Positions 14,640 to 23,377 of a stretch of DNA of 64,000 nt are shown piece by piece. The stretch lies in the NCBI RefSeq assembly GCF_000425705.1, contig NZ_AUDY01000010.1, positions 248,001 to 312,000 on the forward strand, read 5' to 3'. The notes under the pieces are model-generated. The model saw only the letters and a list, made by a program, of their open reading frames with translations, was not told the origin of the DNA and searched no databases. Position numbers and translations under genes: made by a program. Every line of letters starts with the position of its first letter. Within the stretch, counting starts at the first letter, position 1. The stretch is from Halobacillus kuroshimensis DSM 18393 (lineage in GTDB: Bacteria; Bacillota; Bacilli; Bacillales; Halobacillaceae).

Positions 14640-15449
14640 TTACAAGTGAATGTGTTTCTTATCCTCCTGATGTTTCCTCTGTGTTGCTTCGAACATCTTC
14701 TGGAATAAAGGGCCGATATGATCCTCCAGAGCCTGAAGGCCCTCGCCGGTCACCCCTCCTTTGACAGTCACTTTCTCCATGAGTTCTTCCAATGTCATAA
14801 TCCGCCTTGAAAGCAGTTCTCCAAGTCCTGTCATCATATTTTCTGTTAAGACAGCAGCTTTTTCCTTTGGCATGCCGGCGACCTCTCCGGCGGCTTTGAT
14901 CCATTCACTCAGAAGAAAACTGATAAATGCCGGGCCGCAGGATACGATGTCAGAGGCTGCCCGGATATATTCTTCTTCAATTTCCACCGGAGTCGACACA
15001 TGAGAGAAGGCCTTGTTAAGGGCCGTTCGATAGGCTTCACTCGTTTTTTCTCCGAAAGTCATTAAGCTGACACCGGCAAGAGCGTGGTTCGTTATGGACG
15101 GCACAACCCGGGCGACTTCACAGGGCACAGCTTTCTCCAGCTGGTCCACAGCGATCGGGGAGGTGATGGAAACAAGGCATTGATCTTTTTTCCACTTTCC
15201 TTTCAGCTGGTCCAGGATCTCTTTATAATGATGTGGTTTCACACAAATGAAAAGGATATCGCTGTTCTGCTGCGTTTCCAGAATCGTATCCGCCACAGTA
15301 ATTAAACCCAATTCTTCTTTTAACGCTTCCGCCTTTGTTTTTGTTCTATTGTAAATCGTTAATTGATCGCTGCGCACGGCTCCGCTTTTGATCAGCGATG
15401 TTGTAAGCATGCTTCCCATATTTCCGGTTCCGATGATTCCCCATCTCAT
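14640..15449 (-). CDS. comER: ComER, pyrroline-5-carboxylate reductase-like protein
   Basis: Member of the ProC fold, 269 residues. The Rossmann loop is IIGTGNMGSMLTTSLI at residues 4-19 and the C-terminal ProC domain includes VSCGPAFISFLLSEW, then VTVKGGVTGEGL. Despite the fold, ComER in Bacillus is not the main proline enzyme; a link to sporulation and biofilm control has been reported in some Bacillus. It is transcribed divergently from comEA, as in B. subtilis. Confidence 0.9.
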   Translation of the reverse strand: MRWGIIGTGNMGSMLTTSLIKSGAVRSDQLTIYNRTKTKAEALKEELGLITVADTILETQQNSDILFICVKPHHYKEILDQLKGKWKKDQCLVSITSPIAVDQLEKAVPCEVARVVPSITNHALAGVSLMTFGEKTSEAYRTALNKAFSHVSTPVEIEEEYIRAASDIVSCGPAFISFLLSEWIKAAGEVAGMPKEKAAVLTENMMTGLGELLSRRIMTLEELMEKVTVKGGVTGEGLQALEDHIGPLFQKMFEATQRKHQEDKKHIHL

Positions 15450-15526
15450 TGGAATCCCTCCCTTAATGGTTACCTATACAATAGTATTCCAAGAGTAAAG
15501 TTTTATGAAAGAAGGGCGGACGATTC

Positions 15527-16096
15527 ATGATCAAACGATACGGATGGATAGGAATGGCTGTTCTCCTGTTTGTACTCGTTTACAGGCAGGCGCAGCCGGC
15601 TGCAGATGTCGAAAACACGGTTGTAACTGAAGAAGAGCAGGTAGAGGTCATGGCTGAAGGAGAGGTTTCCAGTGAGGAAATTGTGGTCGACGTTAAAGGA
15701 GAAGTCTTACGTCCGGGCGTGTACTCCATGAAGGGTGGTGCAAGGGTGGATGATGTCATTGCGAAGGCAGGGGGAATGACGAAGGAAGCAGACCCTCACA
15801 GCGTCAACCTCGCCCAGGTCCTGCAGGATGAAATGGTTGTTCTCGTGACAGAGGCGGCTGCAGAGGGGGAAGACACATCCCAGTCATCAAGTATGGATAC
15901 GGGCAGAATAAGGGTGAATCAGGCTTCTATGGAGGAAATCCAGACATTGAACGGTATCGGGCCGTCAAAAGCCGAAAGCATCATCAAATACAGGGAAGAG
16001 CATGGTCCGTTTGGATCTGTCGAGGAACTGCTCGATGTACCCGGAATCGGAGAGAAAACATTAGACCAGCTTAAGGAATATATCGCTGTTCCATAA
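15527..16096 (+). CDS. comEA: Competence DNA receptor ComEA
   Basis: Membrane-anchored receptor that binds double-stranded DNA at the cell surface for uptake. A hydrophobic N-terminal anchor covers about residues 5-21. An acidic stretch and an SLBB domain follow (VDVKGEVLRPGVYSMKGGAR, about 55-110). A C-terminal helix-hairpin-helix DNA-binding region (INQASMEEIQTLNGIGPSKA-like, from about 125) ends the protein. The length is 189 residues. First gene of the comEA-comEB-comEC operon. Confidence 0.95.
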   Translation: MIKRYGWIGMAVLLFVLVYRQAQPAADVENTVVTEEEQVEVMAEGEVSSEEIVVDVKGEVLRPGVYSMKGGARVDDVIAKAGGMTKEADPHSVNLAQVLQDEMVVLVTEAAAEGEDTSQSSSMDTGRIRVNQASMEEIQTLNGIGPSKAESIIKYREEHGPFGSVEELLDVPGIGEKTLDQLKEYIAVP

Positions 16097-16153
16097 CGTT
16101 GACGGCAGGACATACAGCAAGTAAACTTAATGAAAAAACAGGGGGATACATAG

Positions 16154-16711
16154 ATGGAACGAATCACGTGGAACCAATATTTTATGGCACAGAGTTACCT
16201 GTTGAAATCCAGAAGCACCTGTCAGAGGCTTGCCGTAGGAGCTGTCATTGTCCGGGATAAACGTATGATAGCCGGCGGTTATAATGGCAGCGTGAGCGGG
16301 GGAGTGCATTGTATTGATGAAGGATGCTATGTCGTAGGCGGCCACTGTGTCCGGACGATTCATGCTGAAATGAATGCTCTGCTTCAGTGTTCGAAGTTTG
16401 GCGTAGCTGCAGATGGAGCGGAGGTCTATGTTACTCACTTTCCCTGCGTCCACTGTACGAAGGCATTAATACAGGCAGGAATTAAAGCGGTTTATTATGG
16501 AGAGGATTATAAAAATGATCCATATGCTGTCGAGCTTTTCCAACAGGCCGGTGTCCGTATGAAAAAGGTACCCCTGGAAATTCCTCCTATGCAGACGGAG
16601 CAGCGGGATCTTGTCGGCCGCCTTATTGAGAAACTGGAAGAGTCCCGTGATCCTGAAGTAGAGCAGTTAAGGGAATTAGCCGGCCATTACTTCTCCCTTC
16701 CCGAAAAATGA
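16154..16711 (+). CDS. comEB: ComEB, dCMP deaminase family protein
   Basis: Zinc-dependent deaminase of the dCMP/cytidine family, 185 residues. The zinc and catalytic residues are TIHAEMNALLQC and the PCVHC pair about 28 residues later. In B. subtilis ComEB helps place the uptake machinery at the cell pole and its catalytic activity is not needed for transformation. The ATGA at the end overlaps the comEC start. Confidence 0.94.
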   Translation: MERITWNQYFMAQSYLLKSRSTCQRLAVGAVIVRDKRMIAGGYNGSVSGGVHCIDEGCYVVGGHCVRTIHAEMNALLQCSKFGVAADGAEVYVTHFPCVHCTKALIQAGIKAVYYGEDYKNDPYAVELFQQAGVRMKKVPLEIPPMQTEQRDLVGRLIEKLEESRDPEVEQLRELAGHYFSLPEK

Positions 16712-18969
16712 ACGCCTGTACCGGCCGGTGGCACCTTCCCGTCCTTGCTTTTGCATCGGGCGGGGTTCTGGCCTCCCTGGAAGGGGATGCCGTTTATGTT
16801 TTTGCGGTATTGATAACCGTTGTTCTCTATGGTTACCGTAACCATCTCCCTCAATTTTTTCTCCTTTGTATTCTCCTCGCTGCTGGTTTTTTCTACCTTG
16901 CCCCTCAGACTCCCCAAACACAAATGGAAAACAGTGAAACATGGACCGGTGTCATTGATTCAGAAGTGAAGGAAACCTCCTACGCTGTGCAGTTCCTTAT
17001 GGAAAATGCAGACGGCATCAAAAGGCAGGTGCGTATTTTAAAAAGTGATCCTGATGAGCGGGTACCTGTGTTCCACCACGGATCTGTCTGCACGGCTTCC
17101 GGTGTGACGGGCCCGTTTGCTTCTGCCCGGAACCCGGGTGCATTTGATTATGCGGAGTATATGTACACGCAGGGTGTCTTTGCGGAGATGGTGGTGCAGG
17201 ACCATTCAGATACAGCGTGCGAGGGAAGGTCACGGTTAAGTTATCTGTATGAATGGCGGACACATCTTCTGAAAAAGGTTCAGCGTCAGTTGGATCCTGA
17301 ATCGTACAGCTGGGTCAAAGCGCTGGTCTTTGGAGAGAAAGATGCTCTCCCCGAGGATATCGTGAATTGGTTTCAAGCGTATAACCTTTCTCATATCCTT
17401 GCTATTTCAGGACTGCACGCCGGACTGCTGGCCGGAGGAGTCTATGTCTCTCTTTACCGGTCCGGCCTGGCAACAAAAAGACAGGCCCGCATCTTTCTGT
17501 TTCTCTTTCTCCCATCCTATACAATCCTCGCCGGCGCCGCGCCATCAGTCATCCGTGCTTGTGTTATGGCCCTTATCGTGCTTGTATTTTCTATGAGTAA
17601 CCGCCGGATCCCTTTGTCGGATGTTATTGCCTGGACAGCTGGTTTCCTGCTCGTTTGGAATCCTGATTACCTGCATCAGATCGGCTTTCAATTCTCCTTC
17701 CTTGTCACCTTCAGCCTCATCCTTTCTGCGCCTGTGTTGAAGAAAGCATCTGGTCTTTGGCAGCAGACGGTGATCATCAGCCTTATTTGTCTGCTGGCCA
17801 TCCTCCCTCTTCAAATCCACTATTTTTATGAATTTCAACCGCTGTCCCTATTCGTAAATGTGGCGGTGGTCCCTTATTTTTCCTTCTTTGTCATTCCGGT
17901 GTCCTTCCTTTTGTTTCTTGCTGCGCTCCTTTTTCCCGGTCCTGTCACTTATGGGTTTTCCTTGATATTTTCTGATTTTCACCAGCGTGTCCTTTCAGCA
18001 GTTATGAAAGTGGGAGGTTTGCTGGACTTACCCTGGGTCATTGGTGAACTCGCTGCTTCAGCTATCCTAGTGTTTATGGTCTTGTTTGTCAGGATGATGT
18101 TCCATTGGTGTAGAGAAAAACGTGGGAAGGCTCTTTTCTTCGGCGCTGCGTGTGTGGGTGTGCTTATGGTTTACACTTCCCTTCCTTACTTGTCACCGAA
18201 AGGGACTGTGACAATGCTCGATGTTGGTCAGGGGGACAGCTTTATCATTGAACTGCCTTACAGGAAAGGGGTATGGATGATTGATGCTGCGGGGCCTCCT
18301 GTTTATATGGAGGATAAGGCGGCGACGGCGGAAACCATTATTGTCCCTTTTTTGAAATCCAGAGGCATCCATACAGTTGATACCCTTCTCATTACTCATG
18401 AGGATAGTGATCATGATGGAAGTGTTCCTTATCTGCTGCAACATCATAATGTGAATCGTCTGGTGACATCACCTTATAATCCTGTCCAGTATAAAGGGGT
18501 GGAGCAGAAAAGGGTGGAGGCAGGAGACTTGTTGAAGGGCGGCGGCCTTGAAATGCGCGTACGGCATCCGGCAGAAGACAGGGGAGATGCCAATGACAAT
18601 TCCCTTGTGGTGGATTTTGATCTTGGTGGGAAGAAGTGGATGTTCACCGGAGACATCTCGGCCCCTGTAGAGAAAGAGCTGCTTCAAGGGGCTGTGGCTG
18701 TTCGCGCAGATGTCTTGAAGGCAGCTCACCATGGCAGTAACACATCTTCAAGTGAGCAATGGCTGGAGCGGGTGGGTGCTGAGGTGGTATGGGTATCTGC
18801 AGGCGTTGATAATCGTTACGGTCACCCGCATGAAGAAGTTCTGGAAAGGCTGATGGATCAGGAGGCGGTCATCCTTCGGACAGACCAATCCGGGGCTGTC
18901 AGCTATAATTTTTATGGAGATGATGGAACGTTTTCTACTTTCCTTCCGTATAATGCAAGCAGAAAATAA
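16708..18969 (+). CDS. comEC: DNA-uptake channel protein ComEC
   Basis: Polytopic membrane protein of 753 residues that carries single-stranded DNA across the membrane. The N-terminal membrane and DUF4131/OB region (to about 200) is followed by the Competence domain (LSHILAISGLHAGLLAGGVY) with many helices. A C-terminal metallo-beta-lactamase-like domain starts at MLDVGQGDSFIIELP and contains THEDSDHDGSVPYLL and AAHHGSNTSSS, fitting the proposed nuclease role. The start overlaps the comEB stop (ATGA). The operon implies that the organism has, or once had, natural competence. Confidence 0.95.
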   Translation: MNACTGRWHLPVLAFASGGVLASLEGDAVYVFAVLITVVLYGYRNHLPQFFLLCILLAAGFFYLAPQTPQTQMENSETWTGVIDSEVKETSYAVQFLMENADGIKRQVRILKSDPDERVPVFHHGSVCTASGVTGPFASARNPGAFDYAEYMYTQGVFAEMVVQDHSDTACEGRSRLSYLYEWRTHLLKKVQRQLDPESYSWVKALVFGEKDALPEDIVNWFQAYNLSHILAISGLHAGLLAGGVYVSLYRSGLATKRQARIFLFLFLPSYTILAGAAPSVIRACVMALIVLVFSMSNRRIPLSDVIAWTAGFLLVWNPDYLHQIGFQFSFLVTFSLILSAPVLKKASGLWQQTVIISLICLLAILPLQIHYFYEFQPLSLFVNVAVVPYFSFFVIPVSFLLFLAALLFPGPVTYGFSLIFSDFHQRVLSAVMKVGGLLDLPWVIGELAASAILVFMVLFVRMMFHWCREKRGKALFFGAACVGVLMVYTSLPYLSPKGTVTMLDVGQGDSFIIELPYRKGVWMIDAAGPPVYMEDKAATAETIIVPFLKSRGIHTVDTLLITHEDSDHDGSVPYLLQHHNVNRLVTSPYNPVQYKGVEQKRVEAGDLLKGGGLEMRVRHPAEDRGDANDNSLVVDFDLGGKKWMFTGDISAPVEKELLQGAVAVRADVLKAAHHGSNTSSSEQWLERVGAEVVWVSAGVDNRYGHPHEEVLERLMDQEAVILRTDQSGAVSYNFYGDDGTFSTFLPYNASRK

Positions 18970-18996
18970 AAAAAGACTGCTTCATAAAGCAGCCTT
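18965..18996 (-). terminator. Terminator of yqzM
   Basis: A 10-bp stem (AAGGCTGCTT with GAAGCAGTCTT-side, one G-U pair), loop of 3-4 bases, then seven T on the minus strand. It partly overlaps the comEC stop. Confidence 0.85.
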
Positions 18997-19010
18997 CCGG
19001 AATTGCACCA

Positions 19011-19145
19011 TTATTGACCGACCACAGAAAATACAACCCCGATTGCGAAAATAATGAAGAAGAAGACAAATGAGAAGACAAATCCCAATCCGGAATCAAT
19101 AACATCATTCGTTTTGGATTGAATATCATTCTTGAACTCGTTCAT
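19011..19145 (-). CDS. yqzM: YqzM small membrane protein
   Basis: A 44-residue protein: a hydrophilic N-terminus (MNEFKNDIQSKTNDVIDS) followed by a single Phe-rich hydrophobic helix (about 20-42). The N-terminal pattern and position between comEC and holA match B. subtilis YqzM, of unknown function. AGGAGGGG lies 4-5 bases before ATG. It is convergent with comEC and too short for many gene finders. Confidence 0.85.
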   Translation of the reverse strand: MNEFKNDIQSKTNDVIDSGLGFVFSFVFFFIIFAIGVVFSVVGQ

Positions 19146-19396
19146 ATTACCCCTCCTATATCAATTACTAAGTATAGTCCATTTACAGCCAAAAATCTAC
19201 ATGGTGTGAAAAGGATTTCTAAAATTATCCTGGATTCATACGTTTGCCACAGCTAGCAAGACTTGTCACAGATAATTCTTCCCGAGGCGGTCAAACTAAA
19301 CGCAAGAGACGAACAACATCGTCCTCTTCAAAAGCACCCGGGGCTTTTGAAATGGCGTTTATATAGATGGTTCATACGGCATGCTCAGGTCACTTT
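19146..19396. other. Gene-free intergenic region with two adjacent hairpins
   Basis: No reading frame with coding character is seen. Two neighbouring inverted repeats stand out: AAGAGACGA with TCGTCCTCTT at 19304-19328 (one bulge), and CAAAAGC with GCTTTTG at 19329-19349 around a CCCGGG loop. Neither has a T-run. The yqzM leader begins at the left end and the holA promoter at the right end. Confidence 0.4.
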
Positions 19397-19425
19397 TTGA
19401 CAGATCTTGAAAAGGACAATAAAAT
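19397..19425 (+). promoter_or_regulatory. Strong sigma-A promoter of holA
   Basis: A perfect TTGACA and TAAAAT are separated by 17 bases, about 65 bases upstream of the holA start. Confidence 0.8.
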
Positions 19426-19436
19426 AGTGACACTGA

Positions 19437-19470
19437 GCTCCCTCTCAGGAGGGTGCCGTATTCTTTTTTT
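19437..19470 (+). terminator. Possible attenuator in the holA leader
   Basis: CCCTC pairs with GAGGG (plus GC/GC beyond one mismatch), and a T-rich run TTCTTTTTTT begins 4-5 bases later, before the holA ribosome-binding site. An alternative stem CTGAG/CTCAG uses the same bases and would exclude it. Attenuation is inferred only. Confidence 0.4.
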
Positions 19471-19491
19471 ATAAGAAAGGACAACCACTGT

Positions 19492-20520
19492 ATGGCCAAG
19501 CTGAATCAATCACAGGTGTACTTACTATATGGAGTAGAGCCGTATCTGATACAAGAGAATAAAGATAAAATCATTAAGCAGGCGTTAAAGAAAGAAGATC
19601 GCGAATTTAATGTATCCCAGTACGACCTGGAGGAAATCCCTGTCGAGGATGTTGTTACGGATGCGGAAACCTTTCCGTTTCTAGGGGACGGGAAAGTGGT
19701 GATCGCCGCCAGTCCTGTCTTCTTAAAAGCAAAACCGGACAAGCTGTCCTTTGAGCATGATGTGGATACGCTGCTGAAGTATATACAAAATCCAGCAGAA
19801 TACACGACACTGATCCTCATCGCTCCCTATGAAAAACTGGACGAACGGAAAAAGCTTTTCAAGGAATTGAAAAAACATGGCGAGATCATCCACTGCGAGC
19901 CTGTGAAAGAATGGAATATGGATAAGTGGATTTCAAGTCTCGCACGGGATTTACATATTACCGTGCCGGAGGATATTTATGAATTGTTCACACAGGAAAT
20001 TGGCGCGAACCTGATGGCTTTGCGAAATGAAATGGAAAAGCTTGCCCTTTATGTAGGGGAAGGCGGCGTAGTTACGAAAGAAGTGGCGGAGCAGCTCCTT
20101 TCACACAGTGCGGAGGCATCCGGGCTTAAACTCGTCGATGCTGTGATGGAAAGGGATCTTGGAAGAGCAATCCGGATTTATAAGGATCTTGAGAAAGTCA
20201 ATGAAGAGCCGATTGCGCTGACGGCCCTCCTTTCCTCCCAGTTCCGCATCATCAATCAAGCGAAAGTGCTTAAACAGAAGGGGTATGCCCAGAACCAGAT
20301 GAAGACGTATATTAAAGCTCATCCCTACGTCATAAAAATGGCGCTGAAAAGAGAGCGTTTTTTCACAAACCAGGAACTGAACCAAATCATGAATGAACTT
20401 GCAGAGACGGATTATAATCTGAAGCAGGGGAAAATGGAAAAAGCGCTCGCTTTTGAAATGCTCCTGTACCGGTTGATCCACATTAAACAGCAGGCGGCTG
20501 ATACGAAAGCGACGATATAA
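19492..20520 (+). CDS. holA: DNA polymerase III delta subunit
   Basis: Subunit of the clamp loader that opens the beta clamp. The protein has 342 residues. Its N-terminal AAA+-like domain lacks ATPase motifs and begins VYLLYGVEPYLIQENKDKI. The C-terminal collar domain contains ALTALLSSQFRIINQ and the closing helices DYNLKQGKMEKALAFEMLL. ATG 19492 has AGAAAGGA about 10 bases upstream. It is monocistronic between a promoter and a terminator, next to rpsT as in B. subtilis. Confidence 0.94.
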   Translation: MAKLNQSQVYLLYGVEPYLIQENKDKIIKQALKKEDREFNVSQYDLEEIPVEDVVTDAETFPFLGDGKVVIAASPVFLKAKPDKLSFEHDVDTLLKYIQNPAEYTTLILIAPYEKLDERKKLFKELKKHGEIIHCEPVKEWNMDKWISSLARDLHITVPEDIYELFTQEIGANLMALRNEMEKLALYVGEGGVVTKEVAEQLLSHSAEASGLKLVDAVMERDLGRAIRIYKDLEKVNEEPIALTALLSSQFRIINQAKVLKQKGYAQNQMKTYIKAHPYVIKMALKRERFFTNQELNQIMNELAETDYNLKQGKMEKALAFEMLLYRLIHIKQQAADTKATI

Positions 20521-20526
20521 AACAAA

Positions 20527-20557
20527 GAAGCCCTCCGGCAGCAGGCCGGAGGGCTTC
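20527..20557 (+). terminator. Terminator of holA
   Basis: A 13-bp perfect GC-rich stem (GAAGCCCTCCGGC) with a 5-base loop. The following T-tract is short and broken. Confidence 0.8.
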
Positions 20558-20564
20558 CTTCATG

Positions 20565-20594
20565 TAAAAACGACCCATTCATAAGAAGGATCGT
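20565..20594 (-). terminator. Terminator of rpsT
   Basis: On the minus strand ACGATCC pairs with GGGTCGT (one G-U), with TTC/GAA inside, followed by TTTTTAC. Confidence 0.75.
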
Positions 20595-20619
20595 CTGTTG
20601 GTCATAAATTACGATTTAA

Positions 20620-20880
20620 TTATAGTGCGTTAACTAATTTAGTTAGGCGGGATTTTTTACGGTTTCCTGTGTTTTGAGGCAGGGCGCCGCGCTGAACAGC
20701 TTTGTCAATTTTCTTAACAGCTGTAGGAAGCACTTCTTTCGCGTTTTCTACATCTTTAGCTTCAACAAGCTTTTCTACACGTTTAACCGCCGTACGCATG
20801 TCAGATTTGAATGCTGCGTTAAGAGCGCGGGCATCATCGTTTACACGTACACGTTTTTTCGCTGATTTAATGTTAGGCAT
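20620..20880 (-). CDS. rpsT: 30S ribosomal protein bS20
   Basis: Primary 16S rRNA-binding protein of the small subunit, 86 residues. The N-terminus MPNIKSAKKRVRVNDDARA and the Lys/Arg-rich helices are diagnostic. AGGAGGTGA lies before ATG. It has its own promoter and terminator, and faces holA, as in B. subtilis. Confidence 0.98.
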   Translation of the reverse strand: MPNIKSAKKRVRVNDDARALNAAFKSDMRTAVKRVEKLVEAKDVENAKEVLPTAVKKIDKAVQRGALPQNTGNRKKSRLTKLVNAL

Positions 20881-20932
20881 GGTTTCACCTCCTAGGTAAA
20901 AACAAAAGACTCATTCATATCGAACAAGAGAC

Positions 20933-20961
20933 ATTTTACCAGAGCAGCGAGGTGTTTTCAA
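20933..20961 (-). promoter_or_regulatory. Sigma-A promoter of rpsT
   Basis: On the minus strand TTGAAA and TAAAAT are separated by 17 bases, about 53 bases before the rpsT start. Confidence 0.75.
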
Positions 20962-21040
20962 TACTTATCTCATTCCTTATCTTATCATCTGCATAGTTTT
21001 CTTCTGCTTGGGAGAACATTTGAGTAAGGAGGCTGACGAT

Positions 21041-22126
21041 ATGGAAGAACAATTACACTACTCCATCCGCACGGATCTGGCGCTTGAAGCGCAGGAAATG
21101 AATGTTAAGGATGATCCGTCATCCTCAGACAGCGACGGGGTGGAAGTTCATGAAAATAAGAAAAATGATATTACCATTACGTATGTGACCGTAGATGAAG
21201 CGGGGGCAGAAAGAATTGGTAAAAAACCAGGACACTATGTGACGTTGGAATCCCTGGCCATCCGCAAACAGGATAAGGAACTTCAGGAAAACCTGGCAGA
21301 AACGATGTCGGTTCAATTGAGAAAATTAATGGAAGCTTGCGGCATTAAAGATATGGACAGAGGCTTGATTGTCGGGCTCGGAAATCATAATGTAACCCCG
21401 GATGCTCTTGGACCGCTTGTTACCGAAGATGTCTACGTGACCAGTCATCTGTTTGAACTGCACCCGGAAACGGTTGCGGAGGGGTGGCGCCCGGTTTCTG
21501 CAGTTACACCGGGAGTGATGGGGGTCACAGGGATAGAAACGAGTGATATGGTCCATGGGATCATCGAGGAGATCAAGCCAGATTTTGTCCTCGTTATTGA
21601 CGCTTTGGCCTCGAGATCCATCAACCGGATTAATGCGACCATTCAATTGTCGGATACAGGCATTCATCCAGGATCCGGTGTCGGAAACAAACGAAAGGAA
21701 ATCAGCCGGGAAACGTACGGCATTCCTGTCATCTCTATAGGTGTCCCCACAGTTGTGGATGCCGTTACCATTACGAGCGATACGATTGACTATGTTCTCA
21801 AGCACTTCGGCCGTGAATGGAGGGAGAAAGACCGTCCCTCCAACGCATTGTCCCCTGCCCTCAATCCATTTGAAAGAAAAACACTGACAGAAGAAGACCA
21901 CCCTGATGACGAACAAAGCCAGGCGGTGATGGGCATGTTCGGTCAGCTTGCGGCGCACGAGAAAAAGCAGTTGATCAAGGAAGTCCTGACCCCTCTTGGT
22001 CACAATTTGATGGTGACCCCGAAGGAAGTCGACAGTTTTATCAAGGATATGGCCTGTGTCATTGCTGCCGGGATCAACGGCGCGCTTCACTCCGGAGTAG
22101 AAGACGGCCGGCTGGAGTCATACTGA
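21041..22126 (+). CDS. gpr: Germination protease GPR
   Basis: Aspartic-like endopeptidase that degrades small acid-soluble spore proteins at germination. It is made in the forespore as a zymogen that cleaves off a short N-terminal propeptide. The 361-residue protein shows the conserved N-terminus (YSIRTDLALEA, the autoprocessing region) and core GLGNHNVTPDALGP. ATG 21041 follows AAGGAGG by about 9 bases; an upstream in-frame start at 21008 overlaps it. Family expression is sigma-F/sigma-G driven; no convincing consensus was found here. Confidence 0.95.
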   Translation: MEEQLHYSIRTDLALEAQEMNVKDDPSSSDSDGVEVHENKKNDITITYVTVDEAGAERIGKKPGHYVTLESLAIRKQDKELQENLAETMSVQLRKLMEACGIKDMDRGLIVGLGNHNVTPDALGPLVTEDVYVTSHLFELHPETVAEGWRPVSAVTPGVMGVTGIETSDMVHGIIEEIKPDFVLVIDALASRSINRINATIQLSDTGIHPGSGVGNKRKEISRETYGIPVISIGVPTVVDAVTITSDTIDYVLKHFGREWREKDRPSNALSPALNPFERKTLTEEDHPDDEQSQAVMGMFGQLAAHEKKQLIKEVLTPLGHNLMVTPKEVDSFIKDMACVIAAGINGALHSGVEDGRLESY

Positions 22127-22157
22127 AATAGAAAAAATGATAGAGACCGGTTCTATG

Positions 22158-22210
22158 AAAATCCTCTTTCTCATACCATTTACTAGATGTGTATGAGAGG
22201 AGGATTTTTT
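22158..22210 (+). terminator. Hairpin between gpr and spoIIP that includes the spoIIP ribosome-binding site
   Basis: AAAATCCTCTTTCTCAT pairs imperfectly with ATGAGAGGAGGATTTT across an 18-base loop, followed by T residues and the spoIIP ATG. The 3' arm contains the GAGGAGG Shine-Dalgarno sequence. It could act as a terminator for gpr or mask spoIIP translation on read-through RNA. Confidence 0.55.
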
Positions 22211-23365
22211 ATGTCCCGTTACCCGGACAAGTGGAAAAAGGCGGACAAAAACGTAGTGAAGCGCGGGACCCGGTGGGTGGTTCTGAGTGTCACGATCCTG
22301 ATTCTATTATTCATTGGTATCGGTGTGCTTACTGGTGCGAAAACGACCTACAGGCTGTATTCCGATACGATACAGGAGTGGACGGCGAAGTTAAAAGGGG
22401 GATCCTTCATCTACCTGTTTGAAATGGAAAACCGTGTGTTTAAGGACGCGCATCCAGAGGGGAACCGGATCCCGGGTCTCACCTCCCTCTCTTTTCAATT
22501 GCTGACAAGTCTGACTCCCAATGATCCACGAAGCCTGCTCGGCAGAGAGATTCCCGGGCTGTCCTCCTACAACAGTCAGATTATTATTGCCGGGCAGGGG
22601 ACGGACTTTTCTACACTGCCGATTGAATCAGAGCCACCGCTTGAAGTAGAGGATCGTGGAGAAGAAGGGGACATAGAGGAGCAGGAGGCTCCTGGTACAG
22701 ATCAGGAAGCTGAACCGGCGGGCGAAGACTCTGTCTATATTTACCATACGCACAATACCGAATCCTTTTATCCTCATCTCCCAGACGAAACGACCGTGTA
22801 CGATGGGAAAGTGAACATCACCCTTGTGGGAGACCGCTTAGGACAGAGTCTGGAAAGAAGAGGGGTTGGAGCGGTGGTGGATAAAACAGATGTAGCCGCC
22901 CTCCGGAGCGAAAATGGTATGGAGTACTACCAGTCCTACGATGCCGTCCGTCCGGTTGTGGAAGAGGCGGTAAGCTCCAACGGTTCGTTGACCTACTTCT
23001 TCGATCTTCACAGGGACAGTCTTGCAAGGGAGCACACAACGACAACGATCGATGGAAAGGATTACGCTCGTTTCGCTTTTGTCATTGGAGCAGAGCATCC
23101 AGGTTATGAGAAAAACCTGGCCTTTGCCACTGCCCTTCATAACAAGCTGGAGGAAACATATCCAGGCATCAGCCGGGGAGTTATTACGAAAAAAGGGTCA
23201 GGCGTCGATGGCGTCTACAATCAGGATATCAACCCGAATGCCATTCTTATCGAGTTCGGCGGGGTTTATAATAATCTGGATGAATTGTACCGTTCTGCGG
23301 ATATCATGGCTGAAGTATTCAGCGATTACTACTTTGATGAACAAAAAGTAACGACAGAACCATAA
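22211..23365 (+). CDS. spoIIP: Stage II sporulation protein P
   Basis: Cell-wall amidase and endopeptidase that works with SpoIID and SpoIIM to thin septal peptidoglycan and drive engulfment. The 384 residues include a membrane anchor near residues 22-44 and an acidic linker around 150-175. The catalytic domain starts at VYIYHTHNTESFYPHL; further likely zinc ligands lie in FFDLHRDS and in ILIEFGGVYNN. The ATG directly follows the hairpin described above. It is next to gpr and yqxA, as in B. subtilis. Confidence 0.94.
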   Translation: MSRYPDKWKKADKNVVKRGTRWVVLSVTILILLFIGIGVLTGAKTTYRLYSDTIQEWTAKLKGGSFIYLFEMENRVFKDAHPEGNRIPGLTSLSFQLLTSLTPNDPRSLLGREIPGLSSYNSQIIIAGQGTDFSTLPIESEPPLEVEDRGEEGDIEEQEAPGTDQEAEPAGEDSVYIYHTHNTESFYPHLPDETTVYDGKVNITLVGDRLGQSLERRGVGAVVDKTDVAALRSENGMEYYQSYDAVRPVVEEAVSSNGSLTYFFDLHRDSLAREHTTTTIDGKDYARFAFVIGAEHPGYEKNLAFATALHNKLEETYPGISRGVITKKGSGVDGVYNQDINPNAILIEFGGVYNNLDELYRSADIMAEVFSDYYFDEQKVTTEP

Positions 23366-23377
23366 GGAGGGACGATC

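Noticed and set aside
20985-21030. Sigma-F/sigma-G promoter for gpr
   Set aside because: GCATA at -35 and CATTTGA at -10 are present but the spacing is about 21 bases, longer than the consensus, so no call was made.
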